A DNA stretch of 64,000 bases from Triglochin maritima (Eukaryota > Streptophyta > Magnoliopsida > Alismatales > Juncaginaceae), in NCBI GenBank assembly GCA_963682175.1, contig OY821777.1, positions 15,892,001 to 15,956,000 of the forward strand. The letters run 5' to 3'. The position numbers were made by a program, and so were the translations under genes. The notes beneath the pieces were generated by a model, which saw only the letters and a program-made list of their open reading frames with translations, was not told the origin of the DNA and ran no database searches. Shown piece by piece: positions 24,426-36,100 of the stretch. How positions within the stretch are numbered: position 1 is the stretch's first letter; the number at the start of each line of letters is the position of its first letter.

Positions 24426-26811
24426 CGACCTGCACAACTAGGCAATTTAGGTTGAAGATAAATTGTGTTTATATTAGTTTTCATTATAACTCTTCTTTTT
24501 TTACAATGAAAGGTTAGCATTTTTCTAGAGTATAAAATACTGTACGTAATAACACTATCTTATACGTCAAACTAGTCTATCATCTTCCATCTCATAAAAT
24601 AGGAGCAAATATTTACAAAATGTACACCAAAAATTAGAAAATGAACTGAATGTCTGAACGCACACTACATGTGTGTAGTTTGGTCCCATCCATTCGAATT
24701 TGTTTATACATACGACTAGAAGAGTATGTTTACAGGTCAAAAGAGGCGACTGACTAACTCTGGGCTGGACTAGTGCTCAACTCAAATTCAAACCTCAACC
24801 CGACATACCAGCCTTAAATTGCAAATTTTACGTTGCTTAATTAGGGAGGTTTGTGCAACTTGCTACATTAAGGTCATCAACAACAACATTTACAAAAATG
24901 TTATTTCAATTTTTCTTTCTACCACGTCATATGTTCAACTTCACAACATTTAAACACAATTTAATTTTATTTCTTCTTCTCAATCACATTTTTTTTAAAA
25001 ACTAATTGATGTAAATTAACTTTTCTCTTACCTCCAACTCATTTCTCACTGGGATTGTAAATAGGCGGGCTTACCTGTAGCCCCGCCCGTCTAATACGGT
25101 TGTGGGAAAAAATACTTACCCGCAACCAACATAATAAGTAATGCGGGTTGCGGTTTTATCTCAGCCCGCCCTATATAACTTGCAACCGCATAACTTGCGG
25201 GTTTCGGTTGTGATTTTTATGAGTTTTATGAAGGTTTTTTTGTGAATTTTATGTTAGGTCTTTCATTGTCTTGTCCTTTGTTTATTGTAAAGCAATCACT
25301 CACCTTTTGTAGTTTATTTAAGAGGATAAAATGTTCACCAGACCCGCCTAACTCGCCCCTCCCCACCTAGTCCCCCTTAGGAGGGGCGGGTAGAGAGGTT
25401 TTTTTTACCCTGGCTAGCTTATTCGCTTAACTTGGGTGGGTGGGTTACAGTGGAGCAAAAATCTGCCACATTTACACATATTTCTCACTCATTACAAATA
25501 AATATATATTATGATTTGACTTTTATATATTAATTTTAATTATTAAACCTGAGAATCTAACCGTTCTAGAAATGAAAGTTAGGAATATATTTGTTTGAAA
25601 TAAGGTAGTTGTCACATTGAATTAACCACGTATTATTTGAAAATTTGAAGTTACAATATTTATATAACAATATGGGTATTTATTTGTAAATCTTGAAAAG
25701 ATATATAAATTTGTAGGTGATTTATAAAAAATATGACTTTTTTTACAAGAAAAATTGATTAGAAATATATTTTTATTTTATTCAAATAGTGGGTCCGAGA
25801 ATAGAGAAAAACTGAACAAAAAAGACCACGTATCCCCACCATGATTTATTCCATGTTGTGCGTGGTAGAGTTTCTTTCCACGAACAATCGTCACGTACAT
25901 CATTTTTAATCCTCCCCATTGCTGGATGAGACTAAAGTTCTTGACCCCAGCATTTTGTGATAACTTCTTTGTTGCCATTGCTGATGGCCTAAAGGTCTTC
26001 TTAGTCTAAGGCAGATAAACAAATTGCAAATTTATATGGGTTTTTTTTTGAAAGCTGTAACGTGTATTGGATTAAATATGTTCATCTTTGATTTTGAGGA
26101 TGGCAAGAATATGTATCATAACATATTTATATACATAGGTATTTAAGAAGTTCATAATGGGTGTGCACAACTTTCACGCAACAGAACTGTTGAAGAAATT
26201 TGTGCAAATTATTGGGCGCGCGTTATGTAGCATCTCGTAACCTACCAAAAGAACTTCTGGAAGTAATGTATTTTATATATCAAATTTCTACAATAATGTG
26301 TCAACGACGAGAAACACATTTTTTTATGGACAAGGACTATCTGATTACCACGGTCCACAGCATAATTATTTCCCATTCCGTAACCCTTTCTTATTATCTT
26401 TCAAGATTTTAAAAATAATAGAAGGATGGAAGATGGAGAGAAGAACTTATGCATATATCAAACAAATGTCAAGTTTATGATTCTAAATAATAGGTGTGAC
26501 AACAGATCAGATAGGGAGCAAATATAAGTATTATCGTATTCATAATAGTAATAACGAAATGCAGGTATGAATACCACATGGACATAGAATGGTGATTAAG
26601 ATGCAAATATGAGTTTCCAACCTCATGTTATGCTACGCTTGTTCTGCTCCCACAAAAATGAGCCATTGTTACGCTTTAGCGATTAATGTGAGTGTGTTAT
26701 GTGGATTTCCCGACCAGTTAAAGTTTCTCATGTAACATTTGTTTGTTTTACCATGCGTTTTGTAAAAGCTTACAAATAGGAATCTTGGTCATATGATATA
26801 CTGTAACATCT
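24426..26811. other. Intergenic, AT-rich, no supported gene
   Basis: Open frames here are short and unlike known proteins. The segment 25064-25450 has GC-rich words (ggcgggct, ccccgcccg, ggaggggcgggt) resembling the subterminal words of the hAT element beginning near 40533, so a degenerate non-autonomous hAT element is possible. The rest shows nothing. Confidence 0.4.
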
Positions 26812-28924
26812 CGAAACAGCAGAAATTTAAAATTTAAACAATCAAGAGATTACTCAGATAAAATCATCAACGGGAATGTTACTCATATAAGTCAACAGTC
26901 GGTGCACCAATAATAAAACAGAGTTTGTCAAAACACGTGATTACAACAATACAATGAAAAGACATGTAAAGTAATCACGACGACCTCGAAGAGTCTGATG
27001 AGGATCCTGGCCCCAAGATGTGTGCCCCCGCTGTCACCACCCGACAAAACCTACTGCGGTCCTGAAACATGAATCAAACAACGATGCCTGAGTTTCCCAT
27101 TAGGAAACCCCGTATGCCAAGCTCACCTATATGCATGCAATAGTACGGTAAATGAATCTATCATACTAGTGGTATGTCATATCACATCTGCAATGCGTCA
27201 AATCCCTCCAAGGGTAAACGGGACCTCAGTCCAACAACAACGACCCTCAACAGGGTCCACAAGGACATCCGTCCAGCAACAACAACGGGTCTCCCTCGGA
27301 AACCTACGGTAGGCACATACGGTCTTACGGACAGTACGCGACGCGTGCCCCCACACGCGACTACTCGAGCCAAAGGGATCGGTGAGGAGCGTCTGCACTT
27401 CCGCGCAAAGAACCATGTGGTCTACACCACCTTCAACGGAGCCGTAGCCCGGTCGGTCAACATCCCATGATAGGTGCCCAATCAGGGATCATCGCTGGCA
27501 CAACATCAGCGGCATCGCCGGCACAACATCTGATGGCACAACCACAAGCCGGAACAATGTCGGCATCATCATCGCCGACAAAAACCTCGGCAGCATCGCC
27601 GGCACAACCTCGGCGGTACAACATACGTTCGGCACAACATCGAACGGGTCCAGACCGTAGTCTGCAGGGTCATCATGCTCAACGAGCCATGCGACACATG
27701 CATTGGGATTCGTGATCCCTCAGGCTTGCTACTCATCAGAGAGTAAGGCACAACACGTCACACCACGTCCGATACGGAGGTGGCGCGACCCAAGTGTTCA
27801 CACTCTTCCACACGGCGGTCCTTGGGCGGTACGAGCATGTACCCGCCGTCACCTCCCGGCTCACGCTCTAAGTGAGGACACGGGTTTCCGTGGACAGAGT
27901 TGACACGATCACAAGACCAGGAATTCGATTCTACACACAAACGGTCGACCGAAAAAGCCTAACCGGTCGACCGTCCCCAATAGGTTCGGTCGAACGAAAG
28001 TCTACAACGATCGAACTATTCCGCGCGTCACTTAAGTCCAAACGGTCGAACAGAAGTCTAAAACCCGTCGACCGAACACGAGGTCAAAATCCAGAGTTGG
28101 TCAAAATCAACAAGACTATTCGGTCGACCTACTCAGGGGTCCCGGTCAACCGAAAACTACCAGGGTCATCCTAATAGTCTACATCATATAACGGTAGAAC
28201 GATATCTCGAAAACGGTCGAAAAACATGCATATTCATCAAGTACACTTAAGTTCCGGTCGACCCAAAAACAAGGAACGGTCGACCGAAATCCAACAGCAA
28301 ACCTCCAACTCACCAGCACATAAGCAACCGGTCGACTGCCACAATGACATCGTTCGACTGATGATGGTTAAAGTCGGGCAAAAAGGTAAAATCGGTTGAC
28401 CGCCTGAAGGCACCGGTCGACCGTTGGTCGACAGCAACCTTGTGCCAGCCAAGGATCTTACGCCGTATCTCGTTGTCGGTGAGGTCTCCGACCTCCCGCG
28501 ACCGACCACAACCTTCCACCAACGTGGGGAAGCAACAAAACCAAACTAGAAGCCGACATACCTCAAGACGAAGACGGAGCACACCGGAGTTCGCTCAACG
28601 TCGCTCGTCGACCTCCTCCTCCGATCACGCGCGCCTCGCGCCCATCACCTCGACTCCACGCTCGCCTCAACACGCCGGAGTCTCCTCCACCAGCCCTGGA
28701 CGTCGGAGAGAAGAAGAAGAAGAATGAGAGGAATGGTGAGAGGAAGGGGTGAAGAAGTGAAGAAGTGAAGAAGAGAGGAAATGAGATTGTTTTCTCCTCA
28801 ACCCAACACATCAACAGTAACCGTCCCCTACACCCATCACCGACACTGTTCACTCTCCCATTTCCCATGCAAAGCACCCCCACTAATCAAGGGATTAGCC
28901 TTAAGCAAGGTTAGGGACTTAACA
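26812..28924 (-). repeat. LTR of family D (Ty3/gypsy-like), complete
   Basis: Read on the minus strand it starts TGTTAAGTCCC at 28924 and ends GATGTTACA at 26812, terminal words common in gypsy Del/Tekay LTRs. About 2.1 kb, without pol, hence a solo LTR. The 61942-63694 copy matches over most of its length. It carries a GC-rich repetitive stretch (27490-27650, ATCGCCGGCACAACATC-like words) and a dyad array (27940-28440). No target duplication was found. Apparent serine/arginine-rich open frames at 28440-28880 are low-complexity LTR sequence. Confidence 0.7.
27940..28440. promoter_or_regulatory. Dyad array in family D LTR
   Basis: Around fifteen sites. Exact CGGTCGACCG occurs near 27943, 27964, 28276 and 28416; the others are one or two changes away. 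Pairs are spaced 11-12 bp (for example 27943 and 27965; CGGTCGACCC then CGGTCGACCG at 28255-28287). No TATA box was identified in this family. Confidence 0.7.
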
Positions 28925-29250
28925 TGTATAGTTTATTTTTCTTTTTAAGTTTTTCTACTATACCTTAGTATCAAGTGTAATTTTTCTACTTATCCAAAGA
29001 CTAGAGATCTTCATAGTATTTAGAAAATGAATATTCTACTGTTAAAACTACATATGCAAGAATATACCAACCTGGGGGAATGTTGCTGATTACTAAGGGT
29101 TGGAGGAGTTTATTTAAGCAGTTAGAGTTTACTGCCTCTAGCCTTGTGAGAGATCAGCTTCTTTTCAACTGTTTGTATTAAACCACACTTATATTTTTAT
29201 ATGTTGCTTGCTTGTCGAAGGAAAGGATACTCCCAAGCACATGGTGGTGT
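28925..29250. other. AT-rich intergenic segment
   Basis: No gene seen. A GTTTATTTAAGCAGTTAGAG stretch at 29108-29130 looks promoter-like, as in an LTR fragment, but no boundaries were found. Confidence 0.3.
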
Positions 29251-29258
29251 TTCATAGC

Positions 29259-29789
29259 TAGGGGTGCACATGGGTCGGATTGGGTCGGGTTTGGGCCTCA
29301 ACCCGACCCAACCCGAAATTTTCGGGTTGGGAAAAAACCCAACCCAACCCAACCCGAACCCGAACCGGTTTAGGTTCAACCCAACCCGACCCGAAATTTT
29401 CGGGTTGGGTCGGGTTGGATCGCGTTGAACCCGAATTCGGAAATTTTCTCCCAAACTTGGTCGGGTTCGGTCGACCGGTGCTTAAACGGTCGACCGGTGG
29501 CTTGAACACCCGAAATTTTCGGGTTGGAAACGGTCGACCGAGTGATGTTCGGTCGATCGAGTGGTGTTCGGTCGACCGGTTTATTTGGGAAAAAATAAAA
29601 ATAAAAAATAAAAAAATAAAATAAAAATAAAAATCGGGTTCGGGTTGGGTTGGGTCAACCCGAACCCGACCCGAAAATTCGGGTTTTTGATTTTCCCAAC
29701 CCGACCCGACCCGAACCCCTCCCCAACCCGACCCGACCAGTCGGGTTCGGGTTGGGTTTCGGGTTGAACCCAACCCATGTGCACCCCTA
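29259..29789. mobile_element. hAT-type MITE with telomere-like G-rich arms and a dyad array
   Basis: 16-bp terminal inverted repeats TAGGGGTGCACATGGG and CCCATGTGCACCCCTA, with a perfect 8-bp duplication TTCATAGC (29251-29258 and 29790-29797), diagnostic of hAT elements. The interior is made of (C)GGGTT(C/G)GGGT-type words in both orientations, an AT/A-rich tract (29585-29630), and five dyads at 29467-29581. No transposase. Confidence 0.9.
29467..29581. promoter_or_regulatory. Five-site dyad array inside the hAT MITE
   Basis: Four exact CGGTCGACCG copies and one CGGTCGATCG. Three of the four gaps between neighbours are exactly 9 bp (spacers gtgcttaaa, agtgatgtt, agtggtgtt). The same 9-bp spacing is found in LTR families B (43113-43905) and C. 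Confidence 0.85.
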
Positions 29790-29797
29790 TTCATAGC

Positions 29798-30615
29798 CAT
29801 AAACCCCTTACCTTACGATGTCTACCAATTCTTAATACAAAAATACCACAAACAACCATATGCACGGTAGGAACTATTGGAAAACAGTCAATAAGAGACA
29901 AACCAAAGAGAAAATTTTAGGTTATTTGTATTGTTGCAATTGGTTAAAGAAAATAGATTGAGATGAGAAAAAAAGTGGCACCAACGTGTTAGCTGTGATG
30001 TTTTTTGAACTTCTGTATATATGGAAAAAAATCAGAAAAAAATGTAGAAAAAAAGATGAACATGTTATAATCATTAGATTTGCTTCAATACTATAACCAG
30101 CCTAAATTAATTTTTGTAATTATGACCAACTTAGTGTAATTAGCAAAATTAGTATGAATTTAACAATTACACATCTTTAAATAATAAAGTACCAAACTGC
30201 ACGTGCTGTCTACTAGTAGCGGTAAAATATTGAGCAAAACTTCAAGGAATGAAGGTTATATTTATAATTCTAACATCTACGCACCCAAAAGAAATACAAG
30301 TATGGTATATATATCTACAATAAAATGCGTTTTTATATCTGTATTCGTTAAAAATTCAATGTAATATTCACCACAAGGAGAAGGATGTCAATAAACTCTA
30401 CAACATTTAGCAAAAAGTAATAAAGGTTAAATAATAAAGTACTTTCAAATCCAACGTTCGTCCAAACCGTAGTCTAGTATAATATTTTAGGCCTCAATCT
30501 GGAGAGTATTACAAGATGTGAACCCAATTCAACCATAGAGACTTACTTCAATGAAGTTTAATTTGCTCGGTGGAAACGGGGTAATTGGATTCATGTTTGT
30601 CCAACGACCAGCAAA
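29798..30615. other. AT-rich intergenic segment, no gene seen
   Basis: Nothing coding or structured was recognised between the hAT MITE and the family A solo LTR. Confidence 0.5.
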
Positions 30616-30620
30616 AGAAG

Positions 30621-32347
30621 TGAAATAAATGTGTTCTAAAAGTTTTACTTTTATATGTCAATTATTATGAATTGGATGTGCAAACATTTTGTTCATTGAT
30701 TAATGTATTCGTCTTTTGGAAGTGTTAAGGAAGAAATTCTTGGTCCTTTAACTTTAGAATTCTAAAAGATAATGGTTTACATAAATCAAAATTTATTGAC
30801 AATGGTAATTGACATGGAACATTAATTACCGAGATAAGATTGTCGTGTTGGTCATCGATCATTGTAGCTCTACAAATATTTGACGACACGAGTATATTCG
30901 AGCGAACAAGACTTCTTTGCTAATTTGGTAACTATAATGTATAGCTAGATACCATTTATAGTTCGTGATATTAAGTGTTTAATATTACTGTTAATATAGC
31001 TTGGATCATGTTATAGGTCACACCATAAAACTGTGAACACAAGAAGCTTGATTTTATGTTCATATGATGTATCGGGTTTCATGTGAAATATGATACATAC
31101 ATTGAATCGATAAAATCAATGTATCGTGAAAATAACATATTTAGAATCATGAAAAAAATTCATATGAGATGTATGTATTATGGGGTGTAATATTTTGACA
31201 TTACATCTGATAATATATTACAAGATATATGAATTTGCTAAAAACCCCGAAGATAAAATTTTGTTAGATATAAATCCAAAATTTGATAAAGGCAAAAATC
31301 AGACAAAACGGTAGAACATTTTCAGAGACCGATCGACCCAAAATTCATAGTAGTCATTGCGTGTGTGAACGGTCGACCGGATGGACATGTTGGTCAACTG
31401 AAATATTCCATGAACTTTTTCGGGGATTAATCGGTCGACCGGTAGAAGTCGTGGTTCGACCGAAAACCTCCAGGAACTTTCGCAATTTTTTCTTGGTGGT
31501 AATCGGTCGACCAACTTATGACTCGGTCCGACCGAAAACTTCCAGTAGCCGGTTCTCGTGTATAATCGGTCGACCGTTTGTGTGTTTTGTTCGACCGAAA
31601 TATCACAGTAATTTTGGTAGCGTGTGATGGGTCAATCGCGGAATAGTACTATAAGAATCGGTACTGAACATTGGGTTTCATGGTCCAACAGAAACCACGA
31701 TTAATTGCCAATCGGTCAACCAGTTGGTTAATTTTGGTCGACCGGTGGACACAATTTTGCCAGAATTATTAAGAGAATAATGTTGATTATGTGTTGGATT
31801 TATTCCAATTATGGTCAAACATTTTTTAGGATGATTATGTTTCAATTTGTGATTGGTTTAAGGGAGAGCAAAGCAATAGATCATGAGTTAGTGGGTAGTC
31901 CATGATGTGGGTGTTGGGAGAGCCTATAAATAGATCTTATCTCCCTCATTGTTTTAATTAATGCAAAAAATTCTCTCTTCCTAACCTCCCCCACTAATCC
32001 ATCCGAATTTCTCTTAATTGTTTCAAGTTTTTGGAGATTAAATCTCAGGGAGCTTTAGAGGGGTTATTAGCTAGATTTTAAGCTTAATTAGAAATTGATT
32101 GACTAGCTTATTTCTCTCTAATCTTGTTTAGAGTTAGGTGAATACTTAGAGGCGAATCGACGGGCAATGGTTTTAGAGAACCTTTGGTATGATCTTTTTA
32201 TATTTATTTTAATATATATATAGATTATATGATATTAGAATAAAATATAAAACAATGTACATGAGATTATTGAAAATATGGAAATCGATCTTGTATGCAT
32301 GTATAAAAAAATTAAAATATATATACATAAGGACACGAAATCCAACA
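30621..32347 (+). repeat. Family A solo LTR with internal deletion
   Basis: Starts TGAAATAAATGTG and ends ATCCAACA. Flanked by AGAAG (30616-30620) and AGAAT (32348-32352), a target duplication with one mismatch. About 330 bp of LTR is missing near 30893, where tgacgacacgagtat joins attcgagcgaacaag. TATA box TATAAATA at 31925-31932. Confidence 0.85.
31305..31745. promoter_or_regulatory. Dyad array in family A solo LTR
   Basis: About fourteen sites; exact CGGTCGACCG near 31370, 31434 and 31566. Arrangement matches the array at 11150-11560, including the tccaggaactttcg-like stretch after a pair. It ends about 180 bp before the TATA box. Confidence 0.7.
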
Positions 32348-32457
32348 AGAATGTCCACGGTTAGTAAAAGAAGGTCATGGACCTTCTTTAGCTAGCATGG
32401 TTGGACAAATTGGACAAACATGAACCCCGTTACCCCAGTTTCCACAGCAAATTAAAC

Positions 32458-32460
<3 letters not shown>

Positions 32461-32496
<36 letters not shown>
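32461..32496. repeat. (AT)18 microsatellite
   Basis: Uninterrupted AT dinucleotides over 36 bp. Confidence 0.95.
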
Positions 32497-32499
<3 letters not shown>

Positions 32500-32597
32500 C
32501 GCAAAAGGAACAGCATGTTCCTTATATGTGTTATATGGCACCCATAATTTTTTGTTGAAAAAGACTAACCGAAAGTGCTGAAAATGCAGTGTTACAT

Positions 32598-32686
32598 CCA
32601 AAATGACTGTAGACTTCCTACATATACATCATACACACACAAACCAAAATGACTGTAGACTTCCTACATATACATCATACACACAC
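32598..32686. repeat. 46-bp direct tandem duplication
   Basis: Two almost identical copies (32598-32643 and 32644-32686) beginning CCAAAATGACTGTAGACTTC and ending CATACACACAC. Confidence 0.9.
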
Positions 32687-33198
32687 GAATCATTCACTCA
32701 ATCCCTTTTCTTATTCACGGACGATGTCTGCTACCGAAGAACAAGCTACGATGACGTGACGATCAGCGCGTAGGTCACAAAGACCAAAAACGAAATTGGG
32801 AGTGGGAGCTAAGCTAAATGGAATTGCTAATTTTACATTGCACCTTTCGCTACTGAGGAAGAGCCTGCTCCTTTTTTTCTTTTTTTTTTGAATTTACTTT
32901 TTTTTATGAACTCATTATTCATTGAGATTTGGTTGACATCCATGTATATTTGAAAGTGAAACACAATTGGGTTTCATCATAGATTACACAAATGACAAAT
33001 CCAAAGTGTTCTTCAACAACGTAACAGAGGCGACTGTAAAAACCATACTTCATCTACAGTAAGATGAATGATTAAATTATATGAATTTTGTAATGTTGGC
33101 CGACATATAAATATGGAAATACTACGGAAAGTGTAGGGGTAGCAAAATCTAACCACAATATCCATTTTCTAAAACTGCTCAGCCGTCTCTTACGAAAT

Positions 33199-36100
33199 CT
33201 AACCGTCAAGGGCACCAAGAGCCTTCATGTCTTCCAAGAAAGCTGAATATGAGTCATCGATACTTTGTCCTTTGGGTGCAGAAGGTGGTGCACTGGATGG
33301 CTCGGCTGGTCTCCCAATGGTTGCTGGCATCGACGGTCTCAGAATGGTGGTTGTCGCAGGAAGCTGCGACTTGGGTTTTGTTTTTGGTGCAGCAGTTTCT
33401 CTTCTTACTCGGACGGAAGCAGGAACCTGTTTCAAAACCAACCAACCATCTTTGTCGTCACGCCACATGTATCTATCAATCTAAATGACTGAATGTTGAA
33501 GAGCTAAATGGATTATATTCGAATATTCTTCAAGTAAGGAGAGAATATTGAAACAAATACTAAATCAACTCCACATTTTTTTAAGATAATATTGGTTCTG
33601 AAAATCAAGTCTATCAAATATTTTAAACATATGGAAAATAATACATGCACATCTGCTATAATAGCATAACATCCATTCAGCAAAAGAAATGCAATGTATG
33701 ATGCAAATTCAAATAAGCTAATTACGGTGTAATGCAGGGACGGTAGAGAAAATAACGTACAAGATAATCTTCAATGTCTTAATTCTCTCATGACAATTAA
33801 TAAATGTCAGTTGGGGATAATCTCAAGGTGGACAGAATTGATAATAAATAGGGAGCCAGTTGTAACACAAAGTAATCGTACAGTCGACAGATAATTGACT
33901 ACTAATTGGTCTCTATAATAAGCCTTTGAAATGCCAGTCGTAAAACAAAGTATTCCTACAAGTGCTTACTACCAATTGGTCTATATAATTAGTTTTTAAA
34001 ATCCAGTCGTAAAACCAAATGATCCTCCAAGTAATTGACTACTAATTGATCTCTATAATAAGCTTTTTCAAAGGTATATTGGAACTATGCAGCAAATATA
34101 GATAAGACTGCAACATGCATTAAGATATAAAAAGTAGAAAAAGAGCAATAAACAACGCACCATAGCAGTAAGTTCAGGGGTATGTTGTGCTAGGGGTCGT
34201 TTCACAACTGTTGACGCAGCTGATTTAACATAAGATGGTTTCTGTGGAACAGGAATTCTTGCAGAAGCACTTTCATCTTCCACAAAAGGTAGACCTGGAT
34301 AAGGCCTCAACATTCCAGGATAACCAGGCATTGGGGGTGGTCCAGGGGGCATTCCAAAAGCTGACATAGACATTGGTGGTGCATGCATTCCAGGAGGTGG
34401 GGGAGGAGGTCGGTTGAGAACTCCTTGGATGAGCATAGGGGGTCTCATATCTGGAGGAGGTGGGGGAACACGTGAAATGCCTGGAGGTAAAACATCAGGT
34501 TGAGTAGAGGAAACTAACGGAAACCTTGGAGCTTGAGCTGAAATCTGCCTTGGAGGTGGAGGTGGAGGTGGAGGTGGCAATGGAAGCGTCTTGCAAACAT
34601 CCCTTGTCCCTGAGATCAGGGTATCAGAATGCTGGTCACCCTGCTTTGGCGGCATTCCAGGAGGAGGTGGCGGAGGAAGCCTGCTTGCAACCTGCACATT
34701 TAGGACGGCCAAGTAACTACAATGATCATTACAGAACATTCAAATGAATTTCCAGTACATATATGGTGTCTAAAGGTTATCTCTGCTGCAAATGAACTGT
34801 CAAATGTACTTGTTAAAAGAATAAATAGTGCTGCTTATGAACAAGAAGGAAATAACAATCACAAGAAAGAACATGCGCATGTTAATTAACAAATATTGTA
34901 TCAATTATAATAACTAAAATAGTAACAACTCCAGAGAACTTACACGATCAAATTCCTTTGAACCATCTGCCACTACCTCTGGCTTTTCCATCTCAATTGG
35001 ATTTGTTCCAGGAGGCAGTGGTGGAGGTAGAGAAGAAGGAACATGAGGTTCTTTAGGTGGCGGTGGGGGGGGTGGCAGTGGTGGGGGAGGCAATGGCGAA
35101 GTAGATTCCCCAGCTGGATTTGGAAGGGGAGGTGGTGGAGGTATAGGTAGTGATATTGGAACTTCGGAATCAGTGGCAGAAGCCAAATCGCCAGAAATTG
35201 GCAAAGGTGGTGGCGGTGGAGGTGGTGGGGCAGCTAAGTCCACTTCAGATTCTGCCATTGAAGAGGAGGCAACATTGCTTGAAGATGCACCCGAAGGATC
35301 TCTTGGACCTGTTAAATGCTCAGAATCAACCGATAGTACATGGCAAAGTTACAAACAAAGATAAAGGAAAACACAAGAAAATGCCTAAATTTCAGGTGTC
35401 CACACCTACTGAAGGTTTGTACATAGGAGGTTTTCCAGGGGGCGGTGCTCCTGTTGGATTCAAAGTGGGATGGTAATATACTGAGTCCTGCAATAACAGA
35501 TACTGATTCCCATTTCAAAGTGAAGGGAGCACTTGCTAACTACAGATGATATTACACTAAGCTATGTACCTCTGGCTTGGGATGATGTGCTATCTCCTCT
35601 TCCTCGTCTCCGGTCCTTCTCCGTGGAGGGCCCAAGTGACTAAAATGTTGTCGAAAATAAGAATATCTATCATATTAGACTAAAAAGGAATAAATATTAC
35701 AAACTAATAATAATTCACCTGAACATCACAGGTGTCTCTCCTTTTTCACGCATTTTCTCTTCGTATTCCTACAAAAAATAGAAAGCATATGCAGAATAAT
35801 AAGAAAATAGCAAGAGAAGAAATTAAGGTTCAAGAAAAATAAGAAACAAATATTTATGACGTATTCCAATACTTCAAAATTTCCAAGTCATATATCCATC
35901 AAGATAGGCAAGAAATAAAAGGTAAAGGTAAAAGGTAAAACTTCGTGAGATTGAACAGGCAACGGTTTACTTTGTATGGCTCTACAGCTGGACTCAGTTC
36001 TCCAGGAACCAATCCAGTCTGCCTGGGATGGCCAAGATCCGACAGAAGGATATGGGTACAATATCTGACTACAACGGATGCTCAGGTCAGGACATAGATC

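Noticed and set aside
25778..25978. 66-codon minus-strand open frame
   Set aside because: No recognisable domain, no splice context, AT-rich intergenic DNA; not enough support.
27940..28440. Regularly spaced short palindromic repeats, superficially CRISPR-like
   Set aside because: The repeats are 10 bp with 11-12 bp spacers, degenerate, inside an LTR of a plant genome, and no cas genes exist here.
28440..28883. Open frames on both strands with serine/arginine-rich translations
   Set aside because: They lie in GC-rich, low-complexity family D LTR sequence, overlap each other on opposite strands and are not kept in the second copy at 63600.
26812..28924. Target duplication for the first family D LTR
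   Set aside because: Flanks TATAC and TGTAT do not match; I could not confirm the exact outer ends.
29280..29800. Telomeric or interstitial telomere sequence
   Set aside because: The words vary (GGGTTGGGTC, GGGTTCGGGT) and are not the plant TTTAGGG repeat; the stretch is bounded by hAT termini.
33227..33492. Several plus-strand open frames
   Set aside because: They are antisense shadows of the last exon of the WBP11-like gene.
34526..35476. Plus-strand open frames opposite the proline-rich exons
   Set aside because: They arise from the complement of proline codons (glycine/valine/glutamate runs) and have no domain.
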